Positions 41,601 through 51,975 are shown, counted from the first letter of the stretch. The stretch: 64,000 nt of DNA from Phytophthora sp. 'mugwort' (GCA_033558025.1 JAUCEF010000007.1:8556001-8620000), one strand, 5' to 3'. Program-made: numbers and translations. The notes: a model not told the origin generated them from the letters alone.

Positions 41601-42773
41601 GAGCTTGGCGACAACTGCCAGCACTTGATGGACTACTTTGGGGGAGTTCCAGGCACGCCGGAGCTTTTGGAAGGGTACAATCCGGCAACATGGATGCTCG
41701 AGTGTATTGGTGCTGGTGTGGGCAATAACTTGGCCAACAACGTCGACTTCGTGGAATATTTCAACGAAAGCGACGAAAAGTGTGTGCTGGTTTCCAATCT
41801 GAACAAAGAAGGTATCGCCTTCCCGTCTCCTGATGCTCCAGAGATGACTTTCAGTCGGAAACGAGCGGCCTCACCCTGGACTCAAGCTCGTTTCCTCGTC
41901 ATGCGCTTCATGCGCATCTACTGGCGCACTCCTTCGTACAACGTCACGCGGTTTATCATCGCCGTCATCCTGAGCCTCCTGTTTGGATTATTATTTATCG
42001 ATTCAACGTATACAACCTACCAAGGATTGAATGGTGGCGTGGGCATGATTTTCTCAGTCGCGCTCTTTAACGGGATCCTTTCATTTAATAGTGTTCTCCC
42101 GATCGCATCCGAAGAGCGAGCTCCGTTCTACCGTGAACGCGCTTCGCAAAGCTACAACGCTCTATGGTACTTTATGGGCGCCACAGTGGCTGAAATCCCC
42201 TACAGCTTTGCCAGCGCTCTGCTTTTCATGGTCATTTGGTATCCAATGGTGGGCTTCACAGGCTTTGAGACGGCTGTGCTTTACTGGATCAATACGGGGC
42301 TCTTTATCTTGGTCCAGATCTACATGGGACAGTTCTTTGTCTACGCGTTGCCGAGTATCGAAGTCGCCGCTATCATGGGCGTGCTATTGAACTCGATCTT
42401 CATCCTGTTCATGGGCTTCAACCCGCCAGCAAACACAATCCCGAGCGGCTACAAGTGGGTGTATACCTTGACACCTCATCGCTACACGGTCGGCATCTTG
42501 GGCGGGCTTGTGTTTGCCGATTGTGACGACCTGCCGACGTGGGATCCTACTACAAAGCAGTACATCGGTGGTGGCTCGCAGCTCGGCTGCCAACCTGTGA
42601 CGAATACTCCGGTGACTATCGACCACATTACCGTGAAGGAGTATGTCGAGTCGGTCTTCAAGCTCAAGCACGACGAAATCTGGAGCAACTTCGGTATCGT
42701 GCTGGTCTTCATCGTCGTGTTCCGTGTGCTCGCGCTGCTTGCACTGCGCTTCATCAACCATCAGAAGAGATAA
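38652..42773 (+). CDS. PDR-type full-size ABCG transporter, copy 1
   Basis: An intronless frame of 1373 aa from the ATG at 38652 (MVLTETKFGLESGPAL), chosen because the paralogue at 58537 starts at the same place; the frame also opens 31 codons earlier. Domain order is NBD-TMD-NBD-TMD, the reverse topology of the pleiotropic drug resistance family, found at the plasma membrane and exporting lipophilic compounds by ATP hydrolysis. NBD1 has Walker A GQPGSGKSS (about 111-119), signature VSGGERKR (about 244) and Walker B VVFMDEISTGLDSAAT. NBD2 has GSSGAGKTTLMDVIAGRKT (about 798), MKRLTIGVELAAQPS in place of a canonical signature, and VLFLDEPTSGLDARSA. Each TMD has about six helices; FYRERASQSYNALWYFMGAT and a Cys-containing loop precede the last helices. 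NBDs are near-identical in DNA to copy 2. Substrate unknown. Confidence 0.95.
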   Translation: MVLTETKFGLESGPALMAQGPQTLHAHVATSFEAAMGRSLPQMEVRISNLSISADVIVSDEQDAKHELPTLWNTLKKKATKFSSKKNVVRKDILKSVTGVFKPGTITLVLGQPGSGKSSLMKVLSGRFPMEKNVTVEGVVTYNGEQLQNLSKRLPQLVSYVPQRDKHFPLLTVKETLEFAHEFTGKILIQESERRLSKGTAEQNIAALDTAKALSDHYPDVVIRQLGLENCQDTIVGDVMHRGVSGGERKRVTTGEMEFGTKTVVFMDEISTGLDSAATFDIINTQRSAAKKMKKTVVIALLQPAPEVFNLFDDVMILNEGEVMYHGPREEVERYFASMGFVRPRGRDVADFLLDLGTKQQDQYEHGLPVGMTTFPLDPSEFGAIFRQSRIYQNMLRTLHERHDPELLASKTEDLDSMQEFQQSFWESTATLMRRQGMLTVRNTAFLRGRAIIIIVMGLINASAFWDVDPTNIQVMLGVLFQSILFLALGQASQIPTFMAARDIFYKQRGANFYRSSAYVLSCSVAQLPFAAGESVIFGTLIYWLCGFVSSAENFVIFIALLILTNMAFAAWFFFVTAIASDIHVAKPIAMISVVFFIIFAGFVVSKDQIPDYFIWIYWLDPISWCLRAMAVNQYRSSSFDVCLYEGVDYCRQFGMNMGEYYMSLFDVSSEKYWIVLGALFMVVAYTCFMGFGFLVLEYKRFESPEHVIIAKKRTTDTDKYALLVTPKAHSGSPRPTSGRDSAILDIKAKEKNFIPLTVAFQDLWYSVKSPTNPNESLDLLKGISGFALPGSITALMGSSGAGKTTLMDVIAGRKTEGTIKGKILLNGYEATDLAIRRSTGYCEQMDVHSEAATFREALTFSSFLRQDSSVPDSKKYDSVNECLDLLDMHDIADQIIRGSSMEQMKRLTIGVELAAQPSVLFLDEPTSGLDARSAKMIMDGVRKVADSGRTIVCTIHQPSTEVFLLFDSLLLLKRGGETVFFGELGDNCQHLMDYFGGVPGTPELLEGYNPATWMLECIGAGVGNNLANNVDFVEYFNESDEKCVLVSNLNKEGIAFPSPDAPEMTFSRKRAASPWTQARFLVMRFMRIYWRTPSYNVTRFIIAVILSLLFGLLFIDSTYTTYQGLNGGVGMIFSVALFNGILSFNSVLPIASEERAPFYRERASQSYNALWYFMGATVAEIPYSFASALLFMVIWYPMVGFTGFETAVLYWINTGLFILVQIYMGQFFVYALPSIEVAAIMGVLLNSIFILFMGFNPPANTIPSGYKWVYTLTPHRYTVGILGGLVFADCDDLPTWDPTTKQYIGGGSQLGCQPVTNTPVTIDHITVKEYVESVFKLKHDEIWSNFGIVLVFIVVFRVLALLALRFINHQKR

Positions 42774-43699
42774 TTGCCAATTAGACTTCAAGTATTGTTA
42801 GGATAGTTTTCAATTCATTTGGGGCTATTTCCATAAACATTATGGTCATATCTGTAAATGTACGCCCAAATTCGAAGCGCAGCTTCAATTCCGCACACAA
42901 CACCAAGAAGGTATCCGTTGGGTTGGATTGTGGGAGCCTCTCTCGCGTGGAGGTATGAAGACCGATAGTTATAAGACGGCTGGAGGTGTTCTGTGTGGCT
43001 AATGGTGTGCCATGAAACTGATAAGTGTTTGCTTTGCCTTTGCAAAACCAAATTTATCTGCCGTAAATCAGTTTGACTCTATTCAAACTGGTGCAAGACA
43101 ACGAATTTTCGAAAGTGGCATATAATAATGCTAGCAGCAATGCTTAATCGACCAGCTGCGAAGAGCTTTCAATTCCCGACATTGGTTGTGAAAGGATTCA
43201 ACGTTTTGTGTGAACGAGATTTCATTATCCTACGACAAAACTGATGTACGGAAAAGAGAAAAACTGACCACACTGCAGACGTCAACCTTCCGGACTAAAA
43301 ACACAAACGCGTTGTCAGCTTAATAGGATGCGCAAGCCGTTCGGCGGTGCAGCCATCAACGCGACGGATAAATAAAGGCTGCAGCTTCAACAGCTTCACA
43401 ACTCGTCAAATTGCTTTAAAAGCCTTAATCCAGTAATTTGTTCAGGATCTGTAAGCGATAGCTCCGAATCGATGTTAGTTTGTTGTCTTTTGTTATGTTG
43501 GTACTTGTGCAGCTGGGCTCTCACGTAGTCAGTATTTGTGCGGCGTTCAAGCTTAGTCGCTTCGTTGCATTGTGGCATCGTTGCATCGTTGCATTCTTGC
43601 ATTCTTGTTGCATTCAGCATCCTTCTTTCCCTTGAAACATTCTCACACGATCATGGCTCTGATAGAAAAGATTAGTAACTAAAAAATGTACAAAACAGG
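42774..43699. other. Intergenic, contains short GCATT-type repeat
   Basis: No gene. At 43560-43622 there is an irregular tandem of TTGCATC and TTGCATTC words. The segment ends at the TA that borders the first mariner-like element. Confidence 0.5.
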
Positions 43700-43701
43700 T
43701 A

Positions 43702-45434
43702 CTTCCTCTGGCCGATTAACATCTCAGCAAACGTAATCGAGGGCGACTAATTTTGTTAAATCAGCTGCGTTCACGCGCTAATTGGAATAAGCGAAAGCTG
43801 GCGATCTCAGCTTTCTAACCATAAAAACATTTCATCACAACTCGTTCTGGGTTCTCCACCAGTCGTTCCAGAAGACAGCGCCTCATGCCTCTCATTCTCG
43901 GAAATTCCACCACGAGCTCACTGTCCCTATACAGCTGCCACCAACACTATGCAGCCCAACCTGATCGATGATGAGCGCCGCGAGATCATCGACGAGATGC
44001 TGGAACGCAGTACTGACGTCTTACTGCCTCAAGGACTATAGTCTAAGCTGGCATGGCGTTGGGGCCGCGATCGGGCCACAATGTCCAATCTGTGGCACTT
44101 GTACTGGGCTACAAGAGCTGAAACAGGTGCCAAGGACGCCTAGAAGAGTAAGATTAAGCGAAAAGCGGACGGAAACGAAGAGATCGCGCGGGGGTATATG
44201 CCAAGCTCCGAGCAGTTCCTGTGGCTGAGCGACAGGTTGCATGGCACGTTGCGGTAAGCGCAGGCGCCTCGCGCTACATGGTTGGTGCGCTGCAGAAGGA
44301 AGGAGCTCTTTCACGACGAACGAGCCGCATCAAACCGGTATTGACAGAAGGGAACAAGTGCATCGACTTTAGTTTGCCCTGTCCCATGTGGACGAGACGA
44401 CAATGACGTTCGAGCCTATGGTTGACGTCATCCACCGACGAAAAATGGTTCAATGCTGACAAGGACAAGCGGAGCTATCTGGTGTTCGAAGACGAGATAC
44501 CCCACCGCGATTCTTCAAGACCAAGCGCTTCATCCCGAAGACGATGTTCCTGGCCGCATTTGCACGGCCGAGGTAGCGACCTGATTGCAATAATATATAT
44601 TCTTCCAATAATTATAACCTGTGATTTGTGATGCATGAAGGCATGATCCACACCGCAATGCCTGCTGGGACGGCAAACTCGGCATCTGGGCGTTCACAAA
44701 TGAATACATCACCCAACGTACGAGCCGTAACCGTAAGAAGGGTGCTGCATGTGTCCGAAACTTTCCGTCTATTGATCGCAGCGTGTACAAGAGGTACTTG
44801 CTGGAGCATTTGCACCCTGCGATAAAGGAGAAGTGGCCAAGGAAGGACAGGCACCGGCTCATCTGGGTTCAGCAGGACAGCGCAAAGCCCCATGTTTCTT
44901 AGTCCGATCCGGAGGTTTTGGCGGCAGGGTCAGAAGGAGGTTGGAACATCCGACTCACGTTTCAGCAGCCGAACTCACCAGATATGAATGTGTGTGACAT
45001 AGGTTTGTTTGCCTCTTTGCAGTCGATACAGCACCGCAAATACATGCGCAATGTCAAGAGCGTCATCCACGCAATCGAGGAAGCGTACGAAGAGATGTCT
45101 AAGAAAACACTGAACAACATATTCTTGTCTCTACAGAACTGCATGCGTTGTATTCTTGCAGCGACGGTGGAAACGACTACAAGCTCCCCGTATGGCCAAG
45201 GCGAAGATCAGAAACGCAGGTTCACTACCTATTGTGTTGCCGTGTGATACCTCCTATTACAGCCGAGCGGTGAGCGCTCTTGTCGAAGTTACGCGTGGAA
45301 GTGCGTTGTTCTTCAGTCCCTCCACGTCTTATCCCTACTTTAATCGATTGGGTTACGTTTATTCGCGTTTTGTACGATTTGCATCCCATACAACCGCCAT
45401 ATTGACTTGTTGAAATGTTTTCCAACCAGAGGAG
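43702..45434 (+). mobile_element. Tc1/mariner-like element 1, decayed
   Basis: Imperfect terminal inverted repeats begin CTTCCTCTGGCC at 43702 and end (as the reverse complement) with CTCCTCTGGTTGG at 45434, each flanked by TA. Inside, the plus strand carries a broken transposase from the ATG at 43949 (MQPNLIDDERREIIDEML), then DEKWFNADKDKRSYLVFEDE (first catalytic Asp region), WVQQDSAKPH-like remains, and QPNSPDMNVCDIGLFASLQS followed by EEAYEEMSKKTLNNIFLSLQ. Frameshifts and stops are frequent, so it is inactive. It is related to element 2 and lies tail-to-tail with it. Confidence 0.75.
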
Positions 45435-45436
45435 TA

Positions 45437-45702
45437 TTTATTCTGGACTGTACACTTTGATTTTTAGCTGATCACTTCAGCAACAAACTCATTCAACTAG
45501 CCACTTTTTCTGTGCCAGCTGATTAAAAAAAAATTTTTGGGCTAGTCATTTTTACTTATTGAATGCTCACTTCTAAAATAAAGTTATAAAATTATAAAAG
45601 TTATTCAAGGAAGGCAAAGCTTACGAGCCGTATCGGGCGTAAGGTTTGGATGCAGCGAGCTGTGAGGGGCATAGGGATCGCGCGGAGCGCGTAGTTAGGA
45701 TG
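45437..45702. other. Spacer between the two mariner-like elements
   Basis: A/T-rich up to about 45610. From about 45640 it resembles the tandem palindromic repeat units found at 47412-47640 (shared GGGATCGCG, then TAGTTAGGATGTA), so it is the left half of the unit split by element 2. Confidence 0.6.
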
Positions 45703-47411
45703 TACTTCCTCTGGGCGGAAATAAACGCAACAAGGCTATATAATAGTGAGTAGATTTTTAACGTGAACACCACCGCTGTATTGATCAGTGAAGGGAGGGA
45801 TTGAAAAGTGAAGGGCTTCCACGTCCAGCCTGCTTCAACACAGCAAGAGCAACGTCGAACACATCCATCCCGCAATCTAACGAGTCGGGCAGTAACCTTG
45901 CGTTACGGAACTTCGCTTTGCCCATATGAGGCAGTTTGTACGCATTGCCGCCTGAAGCTTGTAGAGTGCTCAACATGCACTGCTGAAGCGTCAGAAAGAC
46001 GTTGTCGATCGTCTCCGTACTGAGCTCCGCATACGCAGCCTCGACAGCTTGGATGATGTCTTCGACGCTGCGAAGTGGTGTCCGGTACTGAATCGATTGC
46101 AACGAGGCAAAGATCCCCAGATCCGGAGATTTTGGCGGCTGGCATATCAGACGGATATTCCAGCCGTCAGCTTGTGCCAGCCATCACCACGTCCTGGACG
46201 TGAGGAGGCCCATGCGGCTTCGCATTGTCTTGTTGTATCAGGGTCAGTCTCCCACGTTCACCCCTCGGCCACTTGAGTCTAATGGCACGGATGACATGAC
46301 TTGAGCAGGTACGTCTTGTACACGTCGCGATGTACCGTATCGATGTTGCGGGTACAGATAGTGCCACGAGGTCGATTGACGCTGCTCCGCTTAGATTGGT
46401 AATGCTCAGTAAAAGGCCAAATTCCCCGTTTGCCGTCCCAGTACGTTTTCCGGCTTGGGTCGTACCTGCAGAAGTATATATTCATGATTTGTCAAAGGTA
46501 TATCAAAAACAGCTGAAATGTCAAAGTCTTGCCGTGGACGCGCTACACCCATAAGAAACATTGTCTTGGGAATGAAGCGCTTGCTGCGCCAGTTTCGTTG
46601 TGCCGGCTCTTCACCGTCAAGTACCAGGTACGATCGCTTGTCCTTGTCCGCATTAAACCACTTTTCATCGATGTGGACCACGTCAATCATCGACTCAAAA
46701 TTTTGCGTGTTTTCATCGATAAAAGACATGGCCAACTCAATTATCTGCAGCTTGTTTTCGGGGGTCAACACAGGATGGATGCGTGAGGAGCGGCTCTGGA
46801 GCGTACCCTCTGAGACCATACTGCGCACAAGATGGCGCGACACGCCAGCAACGGCCGCTGTGCGGCGAGAGTTCTGTCGATCCTCCCACGGTACACTCTT
46901 CACAGCGTCACGCAGGAATTCACGATCCACGCCTGGACGCCCGCTGTTCTGCGCCTTCCGACCCTGCCAAAAGGTGCTGATGTTGCCTGCAGCCACTGCC
47001 TGGAGGTATCGAAGCCAAATTGAGCGGACGGTCGCGCGATGACAGTGCAACCTTCTCCCAAATGCTACGTAAGTTCCTCGGGGCAGAACCCCATTCCTAC
47101 TAACCTTTAGGAGGCTGTCGATGATGGCACGGCGTTCCACGTCGGTGAAATTCTTCATGGTGCTTGCTTTGGCTGGCTTGATGGTGGTCTTGGCGCTGAG
47201 GGGGTAAATGAAAAATGAGTGGCTTGAGTCGTTGTGTGTTTGCTGCCACCAGTCCGTGTATATTTCGAGTATCGCGCCCAAACGGGTACCAAACGAAAGG
47301 TGAAGCCGTGCGCTTTCGTTTTGTCCAATCAAAACTCGAATAGCATGCGCTGATGCCAAGTAATTGGATAAACTGTTCGTTTGTTGCGTTTATTTCCGCC
47401 CAGAGGAAGTA
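45703..47411 (-). mobile_element. Tc1/mariner-like element 2 with perfect 31-bp inverted ends
   Basis: Positions 45703-45733 and 47381-47411 are exact reverse complements (31 bp, beginning TACTTCCTCTGGGCGG), the outer TA being the target duplication. The minus strand carries a transposase gene (listed separately) whose last third is frameshifted. The element is about 1.7 kb. Its insertion split a unit of a local tandem repeat, and the intact unit at 47412-47640 shows the uninterrupted target. Confidence 0.88.
45785..47158 (-). pseudogene. Mariner-like transposase, frameshifted C-terminal third
   Basis: The likely start is the ATG at 47158 (MKNFTDVERRAIIDSLLKVS); the frame opens further upstream without need. 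Helix-turn-helix segments follow (HCHRATVRSIWLRYLQAV and RRTAAVAGVSRHLVRSMVSE), then VVHIDEKWFNADKDKRSYLV (first catalytic Asp), IPKTMFLMGVARPRQDFD, and after frameshifts LTLIQQDNAKPH (second Asp) and a tail with SIQYRTPLRSVEDIIQAVEA. The N-terminal two thirds are intact, but the remainder is in other frames, so no active enzyme is made from this copy unless an intron explains part of the break near 46406. Confidence 0.75.
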
Positions 47412-47640
47412 GAAGCAAAGAGAGGAACGCCGCCTGTGGTTTAAGACCCATTGTGCGTAGCACGCGGTCTTAAACCCAGGCCATTAACTGCCCACAAGCC
47501 GTCAGGGGGGTTGGGATCGCGTAGTTTGGATGTATAAGCAGAGATATAGGAACGCTGCATGTGGTTTAAGACCCGTGTGCTACGCACACGGGTCTTAAAC
47601 CAGGCCTTTAACTGCCTACGAGATGCTAGGTGCATTTTTT
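47412..47640. repeat. Tandem repeat units (about 123 bp) each with a palindrome
   Basis: Unit 1 has arms GGTTTAAGACC (47438-47448) and GGTCTTAAACC (47466-47476) with a partly decayed centre. Unit 2 has a perfect 18-bp hairpin (47563-47580 and 47584-47601) with the 3-nt loop TAC. The units share GGAACGC, GTGGTTTAAGACCC and CAGGCC-TTAACTGCC. The start-to-start distance measured from the TA at 47410 to that at 47533 is 123 bp. Confidence 0.8.
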
Positions 47641-47818
47641 TTTTGCAGCCTCGTTTGAATTCCCAACTAGTCATTTTGGCGCGCCAGCTAGCTACTTGTA
47701 ACTACAGTTGGCAACCCAAAAGTGATTAGCTGACGCATTTTGATATCGAAGTAACTAGTTAAAAATTCAAAAGTTTACTGTTAAAAATATGCACCCGTCA
47801 CCCGTGCAAAACACTACT

Positions 47819-49092
47819 TCATTCATTGTTCTTCTTAGCTACCCGTTCCATGATGCACTTCTTTATAGTGTCGCCCCATGCCATCGAGACCTCTTGTAAC
47901 TCTTTCAGACCCTCCTTGGGGATATCTAGATGTGTATGTGCGAGTTTTAGGCTAGTCCATCGTGTGCCGACCACCACGTCCTGCTCGTCCGAAGTTCCGG
48001 CATTTGACAATACCTGACGTATGAGAACCACAGTGACGCTGTCTCGGCGGCTCCTCTCCTCTGGCCGATAAGGATACAGTTTGTCATCGTCTACAAAGTC
48101 CGCAGCGATGATGCCGTAGCATCCGTCGGGCTCGTCGACATACTCGGAGAAGATGACCGAGTTTGACTCGAGTATAGCGCCGTGCTTAGTTGAGGACACG
48201 AGACGTATTTGAGAGATATCCGTGACCTCAAAGTCCGTGTCCTCGCGGATTGTGATACTTCCGAAGAGCTCCGAGATCATGATCTCGGCGTTCTGCATCG
48301 AGTGAATGATGGCGTCAAACACTGTTCGGACGGTGGTGTTGCGGATGGGAGCGTTGTCGAACCGTACGACAGAGAACCCACCGTCGAACGGCTCAAACTG
48401 GTTTTCTTGCGAGAAGGACGACCTAGTGTCCAGCCCTTGGCTCCATGCCGAGATGAATCGCTTAGCTTCTCGCAGTTTGTGGTCTTTTATCGCCACTAGC
48501 GTGTCACGACGTCCGTTGCGGTCGATGCCCAGTCGAATGACGGTTTGTGTTGGATGCAATGCAGAAAGATTTTGCTGCTGCGAACGCAAGATTAACACTG
48601 GGAGAGTTAGTCGACAGAGAAGAAAATGCACGATGAATGAACAGGAGAACCGCTTACCATATGAGCCACACATATCTTCTGCATGCCAGCGATCGCCACG
48701 TGTTGCTCTTGAGTGTACTCGTGCAAAATCGAGTTGGCGGCTTCAGTGCGTTCGATGGTCGTCTTCGCTTCGCCCTGTTCAATGAGCACTCGATTCTTGA
48801 GCAGATCAAGCTGCTTCTCCAGCTTTGCCACATGTGCAAGGAGGTCGGCCTTCTGCTGTTTGCGGATATCGTACGTCGTTCTGCGCTTCTTTGCCGGACC
48901 TTTCTTCTTCTTTATCTTGTGCCGTAGCTTCTGCTGGACTTTGTTCGCGCGCTTCTTGGCCGGAAGACTCACGTAGTCGTCGCTGCTGCTGTCCACGCCA
49001 CTGGGCTCCACCATCTGTTCGTTGAGTAGTTCGAGCCACGACGACGCCGTGCCGAGGAGACGCTCGGTCGGAATGCTGCTTCGTAACGCCAT
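47819..49092 (-). CDS. Coiled-coil plus START-like family protein, copy A
   Basis: Two exons fit: 48658-49092 and 47819-48577 (intron GTAAGC to TCGCAG, phase 0), about 397 aa. The open frame reaches a GTG at 49263, and an ATG also exists at 49245; the ATG at 49092 (MALRSSIPTERLL) was chosen. After a basic run (KLRHKIKKKKGPAKKRRTTY) comes a bZIP-like coiled coil (LAHVAKLEKQLDLLKNRVL). The second exon has the family core: LHPTQTVIRLG, AKRFISAWSQGLD, VVRFDNAPIR, VFDAIIHSMQNAEIMISELF, SITIREDTDFE, ILESNSVIFSEYV and DKLYPYRPEERSRRD. By layout the second part resembles a START-type lipid-binding fold, which is inference. The family is expanded in oomycetes; databases may label it M96-like or bZIP-like, which I could not verify. 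Function unknown. Confidence 0.82.
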
Positions 49093-49821
49093 TGGATCGT
49101 CAGCACTAGGAATCAAACCTTCAAGTGGAGGGTCGGCATCCGGGTTCGACTCACGAAACCCCACGCGATCGCAGATGATGATCCACGGGATGTGACACCG
49201 CCAGGCGGAGATAGCTGGCCGTGCTTTGAACCACCACCTGGTCATTGACCCTGTGGTCAACACGGATCGTGATTGTTCACATCCAGCGTGGAAATCCGAC
49301 GCGGCTTCAAGCTTCGACGTCTGGGCGGTTTCGTTTGTTCATGATGGCAGTCTGTCGCCACGATATGGTCTGACCTGACGGGGACGTCGCAATTATTAGA
49401 CAGGGCGTCGGGATACATGTAGACATGTACCAAGCAACCTTACTTGCTACACGTACTAGGTCTTGTGAGAGGCTCCGATCTACCAGCTTGTTTAAAGAGG
49501 AGGCATTTGTGAATAGAAACAATTCATGACCTGATGAGCAACGAGAAATTGTAGCCGTTTTTGCCTAGGGCAGAACACTTGATCGAGCAGTTCTTGACAG
49601 CAGCGACAGTGGACGCGGCAAAGATGTGTAGGTCAGGCACTGTGCGGATTGTATGTCAGTGCCTGCACTGTGAAGTAAGAGGTGTCGTGGTCGTACTCCG
49701 GGCATGAAAAATTACGGCAACAAAAGACAGTCAGTTGTTTGTGCCAATCCCTGCACGATCTCCTGGCAACATGTGTATGTATATCCTTAGTTAGTCATCG
49801 TGCCTTATCCCCGTATGACCA
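49093..49821. other. Intergenic between divergent family members A and B
   Basis: This 729-bp region between two oppositely oriented paralogues should hold both promoters. The open extension of copy A's frame (to 49263) covers part of it. No other gene was recognised. Confidence 0.45.
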
Positions 49822-51222
49822 ATGACCTTGGTTACGCCACATTCGAATAACCACAAGACGATGCCGCCACGACCTTCAACCATGCCCACAGCGCCGAATT
49901 CTTCGCCGTGGGAGACCAGTCCTGGATCCTTCGATTCGTCCGAGGACAGCAGCGGCGCTGACCACGACATTGCCACGCGTTCGAGCGAGACCTTCCAGGC
50001 CTGGCTGCAAGACGCCCAAGATGCAGTGACAGCCAGTCGCAAACGCAGCAAACGGGGGTTCCTCACCTTCGAGAAGAAGCGCAAGACGACGTACGATGTT
50101 CGACGAGAGCAGAAGGTGGAGCTGTCAGCACAAGTGGAAAAGCTGCAGAAAGAACTCGACAAGCTCAAGTACCGAGTGCTGGTGGAGCAGGGGGTGGCGG
50201 CCAAGTCAAATGAACACGCAGCAGCGGGGAACGTCGTGCTGCAAGAATTCATCCAACAGCAGCACATAGAGATTGCTAAGACGCAGGCGATGCTAGCTGG
50301 ACACTTGGTAAGACACCGCACTTTACAGAGTTACTTGATGCGAATATGAGTTTTTTTGCCTAATGTTTATTTATTTTTTTAACTCTCTTATCAGCAACAA
50401 AGCGTTAACTCGCTGCATCCAGCGCACACTATTATTCGGTTGGGAAGAGATCAAGCAGAGCGTCGCAACGTGCTCGAAGAGCTCAAAAACAAGAAGTTGC
50501 AAGAGGCAAAGCGATTCATCACTTCACGGAGTCAAGGACTGGATCCTAGGTCTGCGTACTTCCAAGAGGAGCGGAATTCCAAGCCTGGAGAAGACTTCAG
50601 TCTCGTGATCTTCGAAAACAGCGCTGTCCGAGGAGTAGACGCGAGAGCAATTTTTGACGCCTTTATCGACGTCGCGCAGAACGCAGAGATCGTCATCTCG
50701 GAGCTGTTCGGCAGCATCACTATTCGCGAAGACAACGAAGTCGACTCGCGTGACATCTCGCAAATGTGTTTGGTGACGTCGACCTCACAGGGAACTTTCG
50801 TCGAGTCCAACACGGTCATGTTCTCAGAGTTTGTAGAAGCAAAGGACGACCAAGATGAAAATTACGGAGTGATTGTGGCCGACTTTGTCGATTCGGATGA
50901 AATCTACCCGTACAAGCCCAAGGAACGAGCCCGACGCGATACAACCACAGTGTTCGTGATTCGTTCGTTCAAGGAAAAGGCTGAGAGAAAAAACGATGAG
51001 AAGGAGAAAACTAAAGCTTCAGATGACAAGGACAAGGAACTTCTAGTTGTGGCGACACGATGGACTTACTCCAAGATCCGACGTAGCGAAATGAATCTCT
51101 CAGCTGATGCACTGCGAGAATTGCAAGAGAGTACGGTTTCTTTTGGCGACACCATGAGGAAGTGCATCCAGCAGAGACTGGGGAAAACTGGCGCGTATGA
51201 CCTGAAAAGGTCGTCCTTGTGA
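49822..51222 (+). CDS. Coiled-coil plus START-like family protein, copy B
   Basis: Two exons fit: 49822-50307 and 50395-51222 (intron GTAAGA to TATCAG, phase 0), about 437 aa from the ATG at 49822, or 424 aa from 49861. It has a Ser/Pro-rich N-terminus, then KKRKTTYDVRREQKVELSAQ and the coiled coil VEKLQKELDKLKYRVLVEQ, then LQEFIQQQHIEIAKTQAMLA. The exon 2 core reads LHPAHTIIRLGRDQAERRN, AKRFITSRSQGLDPRSAYFQ, IFENSAVRGVDARAIFDAFI, ISELFGSITIREDNEVDS, SNTVMFSEFVEAKDD and SDEIYPYKPKERARRDTTTV. A charged insertion (KEKAERKNDEKEKTKASDDK) sits near the C-terminus and is absent from the others. It is the longest and best-preserved copy and is divergent from copy A. Confidence 0.85.
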
Positions 51223-51409
51223 GTTAAATGGTAGGTTAGACAATCTGATTTCTCAGCAGATATTGGAGAAACTTGCAGTGATCCCTTGGTATTCTACATT
51301 TCTCTTGCCTCATCATCGTGACGATCAATAACAATGACAATAACATAACAAGTTATCAGGTGATAACGACAATGAACGAGGAACTCAAGTGCGAGTTAAT
51401 GACATCTTT

Positions 51410-51975
51410 GGATTCTTGACTAAGCAGGAGAAGTTGACAATGCTGCTCGCTCGACACAGACGGAAAACGTGGCGCTGCACGAGTTCACCAAGCGCAACAT
51501 TCGCTCTCACTATTTAGTAAGTGGCAGACTCTTGCTTGAGCAACGAAGCTGAAGCACTTTGCAGCCAGTGAAAAGTCCAACAAGGATCTAGTGGAGTGCT
51601 CGCTCCGAGCGCAAGCTCTTTGAGGCAGAGCGGTGTCTTGCCACGAGGAGAATGGGCTCGCCCCCCAAAAGTAGGATATGACTTCAAAAGTTGGAGGTCG
51701 ACCCGATGAACGAGTTAAGTGTCGAGACGGGGTGTCTTGAATTCTGGAGCCTACCATTTCGAGATGTTGGGCATCGCTTTCGATTCGCGAAGACTTCGGC
51801 CTCGAGAGCTCAGAGCTTGCATATAATAGCACCGTTTCGTTTTGTCAATCTCGTCGTGGAATCAAACGCGGTCCTGTTCACGAGGGCGTTTGATGGTGAT
51901 CTTGGTGGATATCTCCGTTGAACCAGACGAGTTGTATCCGTGCAGGACCGCGTGAGGGGAGACGCTGCCTCGATC
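51410..51975 (+). pseudogene. Coiled-coil plus START-like family pseudogene
   Basis: Short in-frame pieces match the family in order: TENVALHEF with a decayed coiled-coil end near 51455-51490, LSVETGCLEFWSLPF with lost reading frame, and VVESNAVLFTRAFDGDLGGY then DELYPC at 51855-51945. The START-like core between them is largely deleted, and stops interrupt what remains. It lies between intact copies B and C in the same orientation. Confidence 0.7.

Noticed and set aside
38612..42791. Long antisense and alternate-frame ORFs across both ABC genes
   Set aside because: They mirror the coding strand composition, recur at the same places in both paralogues, and carry no domain.
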